The translations under genes and the position numbers were made by a program. From Flavobacterium sp. 123 (GTDB lineage: Bacteria; Bacteroidota; Bacteroidia; Flavobacteriales; Flavobacteriaceae), in contig NZ_RBXD01000001.1 in assembly GCF_003634825.1 (NCBI RefSeq), positions 704,501 to 768,500 of the forward strand: 64,000 nucleotides of DNA, given 5' to 3'. Under the pieces are notes generated by a model that searched no databases, was not told where the DNA came from, and was given only the letters and a program-made list of their open reading frames with translations. Shown piece after piece: positions 7,108 to 17,260 of the stretch (within the stretch, counting starts at the first letter, position 1; every line of letters starts with the position of its first letter).

Positions 7108-7542
7108 ATGTTTTCTAAAACTTGTGAATACGGAATCCGCGCCACTATTTTTATTGCTTCTCAGTCGTATCAAAACAACAGGGTAGGTCTTAGAGATATT
7201 GCAAAAAAAATAGATTCTCCTGAGGCATTTACAGCCAAAATTTTACAGATATTATCTAAAAATAATATCATCCATTCTATTAAAGGTGTGGGTGGCGGTT
7301 TTGAAATTCCAAAAGATACGATGAACCAAATCAAACTTTCACAGATAGTTACTGCGCTTGAGGGCGACACTGTTTTTACGGGTTGCGGCTTAGGATTACA
7401 TCATTGTTCCGAAGAACATCCATGTCCGGTGCATGATAAATTCAAATCCATCCGAAGTGAATTAGCACACATGCTTGAAACTACTAATCTTGAAGAACTT
7501 GCCTTAGGCATTAAATCTGGAGATACTTTTTTGAGATATTAA
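7108..7542 (+). CDS. Rrf2-family transcriptional regulator, NsrR-like cysteine cluster
   Basis: Rrf2 proteins are small winged-helix regulators, often with an Fe-S sensor. The N-terminal helix-turn-helix reads EYGIRATIFIASQ through LRDIAKKIDSPEAFTAKIL, and the wing contains KGVGGGFEIP. Cys93, Cys100 and Cys106 (C-x6-C-x5-C) resemble the cluster ligands of NsrR and IscR. At 144 residues it is normal size. It closes the nirK/ric/nrdDG neighbourhood, so an NO-sensing role controlling these genes is a reasonable inference. An ATGAT-N4-ATCAT box sits in its promoter, but I see no GACA-N4-TGTC palindrome there, so autoregulation through that motif is not supported. Confidence 0.85.
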   Translation: MFSKTCEYGIRATIFIASQSYQNNRVGLRDIAKKIDSPEAFTAKILQILSKNNIIHSIKGVGGGFEIPKDTMNQIKLSQIVTALEGDTVFTGCGLGLHHCSEEHPCPVHDKFKSIRSELAHMLETTNLEELALGIKSGDTFLRY

Positions 7543-7771
7543 TGCCACTTTAAAACTTAGGTTTTGAGAATCAATTAACAAAAAAAACTTGGGGCAAAGA
7601 ACATTCTTTTATACTACAGGAACCGAAATTCTGAATTTACAAAAATATGATTTAAGGACTTTTATGTTATTTTTTTGCCTTTTCGAATAAATTCAGCATT
7701 TATCTTCAAATAAGTGCGCTATAAATCGTTTAAAAAATCATAAATTTTATACATAGTATCGCTGAATAAAA

Positions 7772-7779
7772 TACCTTTG
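7772..7779 (+). promoter_or_regulatory. -7 promoter element for nadA-nadB
   Basis: TACCTTTG matches TAnnTTTG. Transcription from it would begin at about 7784-7787, almost on top of the first possible ATG (7790), which favours the downstream ATG at 7874 as the nadA start and leaves a leader of roughly 90 bases. Confidence 0.6.
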
Positions 7780-7873
7780 CATCCTTAAAATGAAACCTAT
7801 TTTAGAGTGGAACAAAATCCGAATTTTTACAACGGAGTCACTTACCATAAATAGTAAAATAAAACACAAGGGA

Positions 7874-8803
7874 ATGAAAAGTCTTAAAGAGCGTATATTA
7901 GAATTGAAAAAAGAGAAAAATGCAGTTATTTTGGCGCATTATTATCAAGAAGCAGCAATTCAGGACATAGCGGATTATGTAGGCGATAGCTTAGGTTTAT
8001 CTCAAGAAGCTATGAATGTAGATGCTGATATTATTCTTTTTGCTGGTGTACATTTTATGGCAGAAACGGCAAAGATCTTGAATCCAACCAAAAAAGTAAT
8101 TTTACCTGACGTAAACGCAGGTTGTTCTTTAGCGGAATCTTGCCCTCCAGATTTATTCAAAAAATTCATTGATGAACATCCGGGCCACATCGTAATTACA
8201 TATGTCAACTGCTCTGCTGAAATTAAAGCTTTAAGCGATATTGTTTGTACTTCTTCAAATGCATTAAAAATAGTTGAATCCATACCTAAAGAAACACCTA
8301 TTATTTTTGCCCCAGATAAGAATTTAGGAAAATATATTATCAGCAAAACCGGAAGAGATATGCTGCTTTGGGATGGTTCATGCGTGGTTCATGAGGCTTT
8401 CTCTTTAGATAAGTTAATTGCTTTACATAAAGAACATCCAGACGCTAAAATCATAGCGCATCCTGAATCAGAAACACATATTCTAGAAACAGCCAATTAC
8501 ATTGGTTCAACTGCTGGAATGATTAATTTTGTTAAAACAGATCCGAACACTAAATTTATAGTTGCTACCGAAGCTGGTATTTTACATAAAATGCAGCAGG
8601 TTGTACCTAATAAAATTTTAATTCCTGCACCTTCAAAAGAGGACAATACTTGTGCTTGTAGCGAGTGTGGTTATATGAAAGTAAACACTATGCAAAAAGT
8701 ATATGATTGTTTGCTTAATGAAAGTCCAGAAATCATTGTTCCTGAAAACATCCGAAAAAGAGCTTTAGTTCCTATTGAGCGAATGCTTGAATTATCTAAA
8801 TAA
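7874..8803 (+). CDS. nadA: quinolinate synthase A
   Basis: NadA condenses iminoaspartate with dihydroxyacetone phosphate to quinolinate in NAD biosynthesis, using a [4Fe-4S] cluster. Family landmarks are [49 protein letters not shown] and the C-terminal [12 protein letters not shown] start it at ATG 7874 ([12 protein letters not shown], 309 residues, the usual length) rather than 7790, because the extra 28 residues do not look like NadA and the -7 element sits right before 7790. The stop overlaps the nadB start (TAATG), so the two are translationally coupled. Confidence 0.95.
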   Translation: MKSLKERILELKKEKNAVILAHYYQEAAIQDIADYVGDSLGLSQEAMNVDADIILFAGVHFMAETAKILNPTKKVILPDVNAGCSLAESCPPDLFKKFIDEHPGHIVITYVNCSAEIKALSDIVCTSSNALKIVESIPKETPIIFAPDKNLGKYIISKTGRDMLLWDGSCVVHEAFSLDKLIALHKEHPDAKIIAHPESETHILETANYIGSTAGMINFVKTDPNTKFIVATEAGILHKMQQVVPNKILIPAPSKEDNTCACSECGYMKVNTMQKVYDCLLNESPEIIVPENIRKRALVPIERMLELSK

Positions 8804-10335
8804 TGATAACTACAAATTACTTAATTATAGGTTCTGGAGTGGCTGGACTAACTTTTGCAATCAAAATTGCAGACCGATTTCCAGACAAAAAAATCACAAT
8901 TGCAACCAAAGCAAATGCGGACGAATCGAACACTAAATATGCACAAGGCGGTATTGCTATTGTGACTGATAAAGATGAAGATTCCTATCAAAAGCATATT
9001 CAAGACACTTTAATTTGCGGTGATGGTTTGTGCGATGAAGAAGTTGTCAAAATGGTCGTGACCGAAGGTCCAAAACGATTAAAAGAACTGATTTCATGGG
9101 GCGCACAATTTGATAAAAATTCGGAAGGAAATTTAGACTTAGGGAAAGAAGGAGGACATTCAGAAAACAGAGTTGTTCATCATAAAGACCAAACAGGTTC
9201 AGAAATTGAACGTGCCATTTTGATGCAAGTCTATCAAAAAGAAAATATAACGGTTTTAGACCATCATTTTGCGATTGATTTAATTACCGAAAACAATCGT
9301 TGTTTAGGCGCTTCCATATTGAACCAAAAGACCAACGAAATAACAAATTATCAATCTGAAATAACCATATTAGCAACTGGCGGAATCGGACATCTTTATG
9401 GCCATACCACTAATCCTATTATTGCGACCGGAGATGGAATAGCAATGGCTTCAAGAGCACATGCAACGATTACCGAAATGGAATTTATCCAGTTCCATCC
9501 TACCGCATTATACGACACTTCTACTGGATCAAAATTTTTAATTTCAGAAGCTGTTAGAGGTTTTGGAGCCTACTTACGTACCAAAAACGGACATCGCTTT
9601 ATGAAAGATTATGATAGCCGCGAAGAACTAGCTTCAAGAGATATTGTTTCACAGAGCATTGATTTAGAACTTAAAAAATCAGGGGATGATTGTGTCTATT
9701 TAGATTGTACTCATTTAGATTTAGCCGCTTTTATAAAACATTTTCCAATGATTTATAAGCATTGTAAAAATATTGGGATAGATATTTCTAAAGATTGGAT
9801 TCCAGTAGTTCCCGCACAACATTACCTATGTGGCGGAATTACCGTTGATAAAAACGGAAAAACATCTATCGAAAATTTATTTGCTTGTGGCGAATGTTCT
9901 CGAACAGGTTTACATGGCGCTAATCGATTAGCCTCAAACTCACTCTTAGAAGCCCTAGTCTATTCTGATAAAATTTACAGCTATTTAGCAAATACTACTA
10001 TTTCAAGCTCCACATCAAAAACCATCATTTCAGATTGGAAATCAGAAACCAAACCTGAAATCGACTCCAATTATCTAGCAACGCTGAAAGCTAAACTCCA
10101 ATTGCTTATGCGTCAAAATGCGGGTATTGTTCGTTATGATTCTGACCTACTAAAAGCAAAAAAACAGCTTTTATTATGGCAAGATGAAATGAAAAAAATC
10201 GCAGAAACTCATCAGATAAGTGCAGCCTATTACGAATTACTGAATATGATAGCAGTCGCTACTTTGATTGTAGAGCAATCCATTGTAAGAAAAGAAAATC
10301 GTGGCGGTTTTATAAAATTTAATTCTAGCAAATAA
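8803..10335 (+). CDS. nadB: L-aspartate oxidase
   Basis: NadB oxidises L-aspartate to iminoaspartate, the substrate handed to NadA. The FAD-binding GSGVAGLTFAIK is at the N-terminus; the fumarate-reductase-like body shows NTKYAQGGIA, ATGGIGHLYGHTTNP, EFIQFHPTAL, ISEAVRGFGAYL and GLHGANRLASNSLLEALV. The 510 residues match the family. The start codon overlaps the nadA stop by one base. nadC is not next to the pair here, so the pathway is completed elsewhere. Confidence 0.96.
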   Translation: MITTNYLIIGSGVAGLTFAIKIADRFPDKKITIATKANADESNTKYAQGGIAIVTDKDEDSYQKHIQDTLICGDGLCDEEVVKMVVTEGPKRLKELISWGAQFDKNSEGNLDLGKEGGHSENRVVHHKDQTGSEIERAILMQVYQKENITVLDHHFAIDLITENNRCLGASILNQKTNEITNYQSEITILATGGIGHLYGHTTNPIIATGDGIAMASRAHATITEMEFIQFHPTALYDTSTGSKFLISEAVRGFGAYLRTKNGHRFMKDYDSREELASRDIVSQSIDLELKKSGDDCVYLDCTHLDLAAFIKHFPMIYKHCKNIGIDISKDWIPVVPAQHYLCGGITVDKNGKTSIENLFACGECSRTGLHGANRLASNSLLEALVYSDKIYSYLANTTISSSTSKTIISDWKSETKPEIDSNYLATLKAKLQLLMRQNAGIVRYDSDLLKAKKQLLLWQDEMKKIAETHQISAAYYELLNMIAVATLIVEQSIVRKENRGGFIKFNSSK

Positions 10336-10407
10336 TAAATTTTTGTTAACGCTTAAACCTTAGATAAATATACCGGTCTTATTCCTATAACTTAAAAACA
10401 TATAGAA

Positions 10408-10851
10408 ATGAAAAATTTATTTATTGCTGCGTTATTACTTGTAGGGCTAAGCAGTTTTGCTCAAGACAGAAAAGAAAGACCATCAAGAGAGCAAATGGAA
10501 AAATTCACACCTGAGCAAAGAAATCAGTTGATGGTAAAAAAGATGACTTTAGATCTTGATTTGAATTCGAAACAACAAGAACAAGTAGCTCAAATTATTA
10601 AGGAGCAAAGCGCTAAAAGAGAAGCAATGAAAGCGAATCAAGAAAAACCAAGTAGCGACGAGCATTTTGCTATGAAAAATAAAATGCTTGATGAACAAAT
10701 AGCTATGAAAGCTAAAATGAAAAGTGTCCTATCAGCAGAACAATTCGCAAAATGGGAAACTATGAAGGAAAAACACGAAGGACGAAGAGGCGAAATAAGA
10801 GAGCATCGAAGAGGTGGAGAAAAAGGAGAACCTAAAGACGACAGAAAATAA
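10408..10851 (+). CDS. secreted charged helical protein, possibly Spy/CpxP-like
   Basis: The 147-residue product has a clean signal peptide (MKNLFIAALLLVGLSSFAQ) and then a highly charged, almost entirely helical body rich in Lys, Glu, Met and Gln. The repeated pattern FTPEQRNQLMVKKMTLDLDLNSKQQEQV and LSAEQFAKWE recalls LTxxQ-type periplasmic helical proteins (Spy/CpxP, zinc-resistance-associated). The last 25 residues are Arg/Gly/Lys rich. It stands alone between nadB and a bidirectional terminator. A chaperone or metal-related envelope role is inference from the fold only. Confidence 0.7.
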   Translation: MKNLFIAALLLVGLSSFAQDRKERPSREQMEKFTPEQRNQLMVKKMTLDLDLNSKQQEQVAQIIKEQSAKREAMKANQEKPSSDEHFAMKNKMLDEQIAMKAKMKSVLSAEQFAKWETMKEKHEGRRGEIREHRRGGEKGEPKDDRK

Positions 10852-10857
10852 CAATTA

Positions 10858-10893
10858 AAAAAAAACTTCCGGTTTGAGCCGGAAGTTTTTTTA
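10858..10893. terminator. bidirectional terminator between the helical protein gene and hemL
   Basis: An AAACTTCCGG / CCGGAAGTTT stem with a short loop is flanked by A and T runs, fitting convergent genes that end on either side. Confidence 0.85.
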
Positions 10894-10894
10894 T

Positions 10895-12181
10895 TTAAAA
10901 TGTTTTAGAAACTTTATCAATAGCTTGTATTGTAAAATCTAAATCCTCGTAAGTCAAAGCATCCGTTATAAACCAAGTTTCATAAGCCGATGGAGCAATA
11001 TAAACTCCTTCATTTAACAATCCGTGAAAGAATTTTTTGAAAGTCTCATTATCCCCTTTTGCAGCACTTTGAAAATCTACTACAGCTTCCGCAGCAAAAT
11101 GTACCGAAACCATAGAACCAATTCGGTTAATGGTGAATGTAATATTGTTAGCTTTCAAAACCGTATCAATTCCCGCAGCCAAATAAGCTGTTTTTTCTTC
11201 CAATCTTTTAAAAATAGCGCGATCAGAATCTAATGCTTGTAACATTGCTAATCCAGCTGCCATAGCTAATGGATTTCCAGATAGCGTTCCCGCTTGGTAA
11301 ACAGGCCCTAATGGAGCCAGATAATTCATTATTTCGTTGCTCGCTGCAAAAGCTCCTACAGGCAAACCACCTCCAATTACTTTTCCGAAACAAACAATAT
11401 CCGCTTTAATATTAAATAATTCCTGAACGCCTCCTCTGGCTAATCTAAATCCAGTCATTACTTCGTCAAAAATCAATAAGATTCCGTTGTCTGAGCACAA
11501 TTGGCGTAAACCTTCTAGGAATCCTTTGTTTGGAGGTACACAACCCATATTTCCTGCAACTGGCTCAACAATTATAGCTGCAATTTCATTCTCATTAGCA
11601 GCAATTAAGGAGGCCACATTATCTAAATCATTGTATTTTGCTAACAAGGTATCTTTAGCAGTTCCTTCTGTAACACCTGGGCTATTTGGAGTTCCAAAAG
11701 TAATTGCACCACTACCCGCTTGAATCAAAAAGGAATCAGAATGCCCATGATAGCATCCAGCAAATTTGATTATTTTATCTTTTTTGGTAAAACCACGAGC
11801 TAATCTAACAGCGCTCATACAAGCTTCTGTTCCTGAATTCACAAATCGTATTTTGTCAATATTTGGAACCATTGAAACAGCCAAAGCTGCAATTTGAGTT
11901 TCTAATTCTGTTGGCATCCCAAAAGAAGTTCCTAGTTTAGCTTTTTCAATTACCGCTTCAACTACAGGCGAAAAGGCGTGACCCAAAATCATCGGTCCCC
12001 ACGAATTAATGTAATCAATCAAACGGTTTCCATCCTCATCATACAAATAAGCTCCTTTTGCACTTTTAACAAAAATTGGAGTTCCTCCAACTGCTTTAAA
12101 TGCTCTAACAGGTGAATTTACTCCTCCTGGAATTACTTTTTCCGCTTCAGCAAAAAGCTGACTGCTTCTTTGATATATCAT
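10895..12181 (-). CDS. hemL: glutamate-1-semialdehyde 2,1-aminomutase
   Basis: HemL converts glutamate-1-semialdehyde to 5-aminolevulinate, the first committed haem precursor in the C5 pathway, in the cytoplasm with PLP. Markers are [18 protein letters not shown] near the start, [33 protein letters not shown], and the PLP lysine in [16 protein letters not shown] near residue 266. The 428 residues are the family norm. Other hem genes are not adjacent. Confidence 0.97.
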   Translation of the reverse strand: MIYQRSSQLFAEAEKVIPGGVNSPVRAFKAVGGTPIFVKSAKGAYLYDEDGNRLIDYINSWGPMILGHAFSPVVEAVIEKAKLGTSFGMPTELETQIAALAVSMVPNIDKIRFVNSGTEACMSAVRLARGFTKKDKIIKFAGCYHGHSDSFLIQAGSGAITFGTPNSPGVTEGTAKDTLLAKYNDLDNVASLIAANENEIAAIIVEPVAGNMGCVPPNKGFLEGLRQLCSDNGILLIFDEVMTGFRLARGGVQELFNIKADIVCFGKVIGGGLPVGAFAASNEIMNYLAPLGPVYQAGTLSGNPLAMAAGLAMLQALDSDRAIFKRLEEKTAYLAAGIDTVLKANNITFTINRIGSMVSVHFAAEAVVDFQSAAKGDNETFKKFFHGLLNEGVYIAPSAYETWFITDALTYEDLDFTIQAIDKVSKTF

Positions 12182-12191
12182 TTTACTATTT

Positions 12192-12995
12192 TTAGATTCT
12201 AACTTCTGTTTTATTTACTTTTAATTTTTGTCCAACTGAAATGGAATTATCCATCAAGCTGTTTATTTGCCTTAAATCTTCTATAGCTACATTGAACTTT
12301 TTTGAAATGGAATACAAGGTATCACCTTTTTGAACTTCATAAAAAAAACTTTCTTGCACTCTAGCATTAGCCGTATTTTTCAATTCTTTTTCGACATAAT
12401 TTCTACCCAATACCTGTTTGTCGAATTGCTGCAAGTTATAGCGTTCTATGTAACTGATTAATTTTTCAGGATACCTAGGGTCAGTAGCATAACCCGCAGC
12501 TCGAAGTCCTCTAGCCCAGGCTTCGTAATCTCCTTTTGGCAAGTCAAACAAACTAGCATATCTATTTCTTCCAGATAAAAAAACCGCATGGTCTTTGAAC
12601 GATTCTGCTGGATCACTGTATTTTCTGAAACATTCCTGCTCCGTATCATCGTCTTGGCGAACACTTTCGCCGGTCCAATCATTATGACATTTTATTCCAA
12701 AATGATTATTCGCATTAATTGCTAAACTTCCTCTTCCCGCTCCTGATTCTAAAATTCCTTGTGCTAAAATAATACTCGCTGGTATCCCATAACGCTTCAT
12801 ATTATTCATAGCGACTTCTTTGTATTGAGAAATATATCCACTTACTACATCATTAGTAGAAACAGCCTTTGGGTTTGTCGCAGTTGATTGTGAAGCCTGA
12901 TTATTTCTGCCTTTTTTAGTTACAATAACAGGTTTCGATGCGTTACAGCCAACTAAAATTAGCACGATAAGTAGCAATAGAATTCTTTTAATCAT
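12192..12995 (-). CDS. glucosaminidase-domain lipoprotein with LysM
   Basis: The N-terminus is a lipoprotein signal (LILVGCN). Residues of about 60-200 form a GH73 N-acetylglucosaminidase domain of the FlgJ/LytD type, with [20 protein letters not shown] carrying the likely catalytic Glu, NNHFGIKC and [14 protein letters not shown] LysM peptidoglycan-binding domain closes the chain ([16 protein letters not shown]). It should cut glycan strands in the periplasm during wall turnover. It overlaps the next leftward gene upstream (12988) by eight bases, so both are probably in one transcript with the desulfhydrase-like gene. Confidence 0.9.
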   Translation of the reverse strand: MIKRILLLLIVLILVGCNASKPVIVTKKGRNNQASQSTATNPKAVSTNDVVSGYISQYKEVAMNNMKRYGIPASIILAQGILESGAGRGSLAINANNHFGIKCHNDWTGESVRQDDDTEQECFRKYSDPAESFKDHAVFLSGRNRYASLFDLPKGDYEAWARGLRAAGYATDPRYPEKLISYIERYNLQQFDKQVLGRNYVEKELKNTANARVQESFFYEVQKGDTLYSISKKFNVAIEDLRQINSLMDNSISVGQKLKVNKTEVRI

Positions 12996-13884
12996 AAATA
13001 TCGATTGTGGGTAATTGTTTGCTTTTTAATTTCAAATTCATTCCTTGAACACCTTGTAATCCACCAGTATGAATAAGTAAAATCTTTGAGTTTTCAGGAA
13101 AATAATTTCTTTCTATTAAATCTATAACGCCAAAAACCATTTTTCCAGTATAAATTGGATCCAAAGGGATTTTTGTTTGACTATAAAACTGATTAATGAA
13201 AGCTACTAATTCCGAATTTACTTTTCCGTAACCTCCAAAATGATATGCATTAATTAACTCCCAATTCTCATTTTGTGCAAAATTACGAATTTCCTCATTC
13301 AAAAAATCGCCTTTTAATGCTGGAAATCCTAAAACTTTTTGATGTGGCAAAATACTATTTATAATTCCCGAAATTGTCCCGCCAGTTCCTACCGCACAAC
13401 ATACATAATCAAAAACCCCATCTTCATTAGTTAGAATTTCTTGACAACCCTTAACAGCCAAATCATTTGTTCCGCCTTCTGGAACCAAATAAAAAGAACC
13501 ATACTTTTGATTCCATTTTTCTATAAATAAGCTTTCCGATTTCAATCGATAGGATTCTCTAGTGACAAATTCGAATTGCATGCCACAATTTTGAGCAAAA
13601 GCTAAAGTTGGATTTTCCTGAATTTTACCTCTCAATTCATCACCACGAATAACACCAATAGTTTGAAAACCCTGCTCCATTCCAGCATATGCAACTGCTG
13701 CAATATGATTAGAATAGGCACCTCCAAAAGTAAGTAACGTCTTCTGATTTTCTGATTTTGCTTGAAGCAAATTATACTTTAATTTTCTAAATTTATTTCC
13801 GGAAACAAAAGGATGTATCAAGTCCTCACGCTTAATGGATACGGAAATTGAATGCGGAAAATTTATAGTAACTAACTGGTTCAA
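12988..13884 (-). CDS. PLP-dependent D-cysteine desulfhydrase / ACC deaminase-like enzyme
   Basis: The fold-type II PLP family shows KREDLIHPFVSGNKFRKLKY, whose lysine in GNKFRKLK is the expected PLP anchor, then LTFGGAYSNHIAAVA and the phosphate-binding CCAVGTGGTISGI. Family members deaminate D-cysteine or 1-aminocyclopropane-1-carboxylate; which substrate applies cannot be read here. The 298 residues are slightly shorter than the usual 330. It is translationally coupled to the glucosaminidase by overlap, though a functional link is not obvious. Confidence 0.85.
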   Translation of the reverse strand: MNQLVTINFPHSISVSIKREDLIHPFVSGNKFRKLKYNLLQAKSENQKTLLTFGGAYSNHIAAVAYAGMEQGFQTIGVIRGDELRGKIQENPTLAFAQNCGMQFEFVTRESYRLKSESLFIEKWNQKYGSFYLVPEGGTNDLAVKGCQEILTNEDGVFDYVCCAVGTGGTISGIINSILPHQKVLGFPALKGDFLNEEIRNFAQNENWELINAYHFGGYGKVNSELVAFINQFYSQTKIPLDPIYTGKMVFGVIDLIERNYFPENSKILLIHTGGLQGVQGMNLKLKSKQLPTIDIYD

Positions 13885-13889
13885 AGCGG

Positions 13890-14228
13890 CTATTTTTTAA
13901 GGATTATATAATTTAAAAAACGTAAAAAAGATCTATTTCTAATATATCTTAAATCCGCTTCATTAGCATATGCTTCCCTTTCAAAACTAATGTTTCTGTA
14001 GGCTAAATCTACATTTTTATACTGAATTAATCGCAGCATAAATTCGACAAAATACCATATAAAAAATGGAATTATCAAAAATTCAAGTTGTTGTCTAAGA
14101 TGAATTTTTTCGTGATTTAAAAAAACCGCATTTTCCTTATCAGAAAAATATTTCACAAATACGAATGGGAATGCTGCAAATCCACGATATCCTTTCGGAA
14201 TTAAATATTTAGCAACAATAAGAAACAT
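13890..14228 (-). CDS. small membrane-associated protein with HEXXH motif
   Basis: This 112-residue product contains NHEKIHLRQQLE, a match to the zinc-protease HEXXH pattern at about residues 39-43, followed by a hydrophobic segment (FLIIPFFIWYFVEFML) and FEREAYANEAD, where a Glu could be the third metal ligand as in gluzincins. The gene precedes the desulfhydrase gene by five bases on the same strand. It is far shorter than known M48 or M56 peptidases, so it may be a minimal or degenerate member. I do not recognise a named family. Confidence 0.6.
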   Translation of the reverse strand: MFLIVAKYLIPKGYRGFAAFPFVFVKYFSDKENAVFLNHEKIHLRQQLEFLIIPFFIWYFVEFMLRLIQYKNVDLAYRNISFEREAYANEADLRYIRNRSFLRFLNYIILKK

Positions 14229-14350
14229 TCGCTATAAAATTTATAAGTTTGTAAGGATAAAAATGCTTTATTTAATTAAATACACAATCACAAAAGTGAC
14301 AAGAAATTAATTAAAGTAATCAAAAAAATATGTTAGACCTATTTTTAAGA

Positions 14351-14527
14351 ATGACAGAGCAAAGTAATGAAAATAAATTAATAGAAGGCGAAGATTTCTA
14401 TTATACACCTGAAGGATATAAATGCTTCACTGAAAAACACCATTTAAAACGAGGATATTGTTGCAAAAGTGGCTGTCGTCATTGCCCGTATGGATATGAC
14501 AAAAAAACTGGCGAAATAAAAAAGTAA
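14351..14527 (+). CDS. DUF5522 small cysteine-rich protein
   Basis: The 58-residue product (start MTEQSNENK) ends with the DUF5522 signature YCCKSGCRHCPYGYDK, preceded by YYTPEGYKCFTEKHH. Five cysteines and several histidines suggest metal or Fe-S binding, but no function is known. An earlier ATG at 14330 would add seven residues (MLDLFLR) with no conserved character, so I prefer 14351. It lies upstream of hutU with a 165-base gap that shows no clear terminator. Confidence 0.75.
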   Translation: MTEQSNENKLIEGEDFYYTPEGYKCFTEKHHLKRGYCCKSGCRHCPYGYDKKTGEIKK

Positions 14528-14692
14528 ACGCAGTTTAAAAAACATTTAAAATGGATATTCATTTACAAAAATACAGAATCAAAATTCATAAATCCTACCA
14601 CAGGTCAGATATCAGGTATCCATAGCTCGTTTATATAAATTAAGGAAATCAATTGATTTCAAACACATAAAAAATAAACGAATCCCTATAAA

Positions 14693-16669
14693 ATGACTTT
14701 CCAAGAACAAATTAAACAAGGAATTCCTGCTGAATTACCAAAGCCAAAACCATTTGATTCAGACATTAATCACGCTCCTAAACGAAAAGAAATTCTTACT
14801 GGTGAAGAAAAAAAATTGGCTTTACGCAATGCTTTGCGCTATTTTGAACCGAAGCATCATGCGGTATTAATTGACGAATTCTCCGAAGAACTCGAAACAT
14901 TCGGTCGTATTTATATGTATCGCTTTCGCCCTGATTACAAAATGTATGCGAGACCAATTGAGGAATATCCTGGAAAATCCAACCAAGCCAAAGCTATCAT
15001 GTTAATGATTCAGAACAATCTGGATTATGCTGTGGCGCAACATCCGCACGAATTAATTACTTATGGCGGAAATGGTGCTGTTTTTCAAAACTGGGCACAA
15101 TATTTATTGACCATGCAATACTTGTCAGAAATGACAGATGAGCAAACACTAACGATGTATTCAGGCCACCCGATGGGATTATTCCCTTCACATCCAGAAG
15201 CTCCTCGCGTAGTTGTTACTAACGGAATGGTAATTCCTAACTATTCAAAACCAGACGATTGGGAAAAAATGAATGCGTTAGGTGTTTCTCAATACGGACA
15301 AATGACCGCAGGAAGTTATATGTATATTGGTCCGCAAGGAATTGTTCATGGAACCACAATTACTGTTTTGAATGGTTTTCGTAAAATAAAACGCAGCCCA
15401 AAAGGAGGTTTATTTGTAACTTCTGGATTGGGAGGCATGAGTGGTGCACAACCAAAAGCCGGAAATATAGCTGGATGCATCACTGTTTGCGCCGAAGTTA
15501 ATCCAAAAATCACCCATATTCGTCATAATCAAGGCTGGATAAATGAAGTGATTCAAGATATTGATGAATTGGTGCAACGAGTTGCTTTGGCCAAAGCCAA
15601 TCAAGAAGTTGTTTCTATAGGATATCTCGGAAATGTTGTTGATGTTTGGGAACGATTTCAGGAAGAAAATATTCATATTGATTTAGGTTCAGACCAGACT
15701 TCGCTGCATAATCCTTGGGCTGGTGGTTATTATCCTGTTGGTATTTCATTTGAAGAAGCAAATGAAATGATGGCTGAAAATCCTGAATTATTCAAAATAA
15801 AAGTTCAAGAAACACTACGCCGACACACGATTGCAATAAACAAACATACTGCTAAAGGAACTTATTTCTTTGACTATGGCAATGCTTTCCTATTAGAAGC
15901 TTCGCGCGCGGGTGCGGATGTTATGGCAGAAAACCAAATTGATTTTAGATATCCGAGTTATGTCCAAGATATTATGGGGCCAATGTGCTTTGATTATGGA
16001 TTTGGCCCTTTCAGATGGGTTTGCGCTTCTGGAAAACCAGAAGATTTAGCAAAAACAGACACTATTGCATGTAATGTATTAGAAGAAATAGCGAAGAACG
16101 CACCAGTTGAAATTCAGCAACAAATGCAGGATAATATTCAGTGGATAAAAGGTGCTCAAGAAAATAAATTAGTTGTTGGTTCACAAGCCCGAATTCTTTA
16201 TGCTGATGCTGAAGGGCGAGTAAAAATTGCCGAAGCTTTTAATCAAGCTATTGCCAAAGGCCAAATTGGAACTGTAGTTTTGGGTCGTGATCATCATGAT
16301 GTTTCTGGTACAGATTCGCCTTATAGAGAAACTTCAAATATATATGATGGTTCCCGTTTTACTGCCGATATGGCGATACATAATGTTATAGGAGATAGCT
16401 TTCGTGGTGCTACTTGGGTGTCCATCCATAATGGTGGAGGTGTAGGCTGGGGAGAGGTAATTAATGGTGGTTTTGGTATGGTTCTTGATGGTTCAAAAGA
16501 AGCGTCAAAACGTTTGGCATCAATGCTTTTTTGGGATGTAAACAACGGTATTTCCAGAAGAAGTTGGGCTAGAAATGAAGGAGCTATTTTTGCTATAAAA
16601 AGAGCAATGGAATCGCAACCTTTATTGAAAGTCACTATCCCAAATATTGTTGACGAACATTTATTTTAG
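14693..16669 (+). CDS. hutU: urocanate hydratase
   Basis: HutU hydrates urocanate to imidazolone propionate in histidine breakdown, with NAD+ as a bound electrophile. Family landmarks are ITYGGNGAVFQNWAQYLL, MYSGHPMGLFPSH, GTTITVLNGFRK, VTSGLGGMSGAQPKAG, GYLGNVVDVWER and GRDHHDVSGTDSPYRET, and the C-terminal MAIHNVIGDSFRGATWVSIHNGGGVGWG. The 658 residues represent the longer form of the family, compared with about 555 for the common proteobacterial one. No hutH, hutI or hutG homologue adjoins it; the arginase-fold gene at 49703 is far away and probably inactive. Confidence 0.96.
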   Translation: MTFQEQIKQGIPAELPKPKPFDSDINHAPKRKEILTGEEKKLALRNALRYFEPKHHAVLIDEFSEELETFGRIYMYRFRPDYKMYARPIEEYPGKSNQAKAIMLMIQNNLDYAVAQHPHELITYGGNGAVFQNWAQYLLTMQYLSEMTDEQTLTMYSGHPMGLFPSHPEAPRVVVTNGMVIPNYSKPDDWEKMNALGVSQYGQMTAGSYMYIGPQGIVHGTTITVLNGFRKIKRSPKGGLFVTSGLGGMSGAQPKAGNIAGCITVCAEVNPKITHIRHNQGWINEVIQDIDELVQRVALAKANQEVVSIGYLGNVVDVWERFQEENIHIDLGSDQTSLHNPWAGGYYPVGISFEEANEMMAENPELFKIKVQETLRRHTIAINKHTAKGTYFFDYGNAFLLEASRAGADVMAENQIDFRYPSYVQDIMGPMCFDYGFGPFRWVCASGKPEDLAKTDTIACNVLEEIAKNAPVEIQQQMQDNIQWIKGAQENKLVVGSQARILYADAEGRVKIAEAFNQAIAKGQIGTVVLGRDHHDVSGTDSPYRETSNIYDGSRFTADMAIHNVIGDSFRGATWVSIHNGGGVGWGEVINGGFGMVLDGSKEASKRLASMLFWDVNNGISRRSWARNEGAIFAIKRAMESQPLLKVTIPNIVDEHLF

Positions 16670-16709
16670 TTAATTGAATCTTACATCTTAACTTTTAAAA
16701 AGATAAAAT

Positions 16710-17246
16710 ATGAAAACAATTAAATTATTGCCACTGCTTTTACTTTTTATAGTAGCTTCTTGCAGTTCCGTTAGTGTGAATTCTGATTACGACAAAAACG
16801 TAGATTTTTCAGCGTATAAAACGTATGCCTATCACAAAGCCGGAATAGACAAAGTAGAGATTTCTGATTTAGACAAAAGAAGAATTCTTCATGCAATCGA
16901 TGACCAAATGGCTGCAAAAGGATTTACAAAAAGTGAAAATCCTGATCTATTAATAAATATTTTCACCAAATCCCGTGAGCAAGTAAACGTAAACCAATTC
17001 AATGCAGGATGGGGTTACGGTTGGGGATGGGGATGGAATCCTTATATGATGATGGGAAGACAAACTTCTGTTTCAACATCAACAGAAGGAACTTTATACA
17101 TTGATTTAATCGATGCTAAAAAGAAAGAAATGATATGGCAAGGTGAAGGTTCAGGAATATTAACGAAAAATAACGCTAAAAAAGAAGAACGAATTGCTGA
17201 TTTTGTAAGCAAAATTTTAGCGCAATATCCTCCAGTTAAAAAATAA
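16710..17246 (+). CDS. DUF4136 lipoprotein
   Basis: A lipoprotein signal (LLLFIVASCSS) is followed by the DUF4136 pattern: SDYDKNVDFSAYKTYAYH at the start, IDDQMAAKGFTKSENPDLLINI in the middle and LYIDLIDAKKKEMIWQGEGSG later. A Gly/Trp-rich loop (GWGYGWGWGWNPYMMMG) is typical of the family. It is probably anchored in the outer membrane or periplasmic face; its job is unknown. It stands alone between hutU and the haemoglobin gene. Confidence 0.82.
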   Translation: MKTIKLLPLLLLFIVASCSSVSVNSDYDKNVDFSAYKTYAYHKAGIDKVEISDLDKRRILHAIDDQMAAKGFTKSENPDLLINIFTKSREQVNVNQFNAGWGYGWGWGWNPYMMMGRQTSVSTSTEGTLYIDLIDAKKKEMIWQGEGSGILTKNNAKKEERIADFVSKILAQYPPVKK

Positions 17247-17260
17247 TTTAAGTAAATTAC

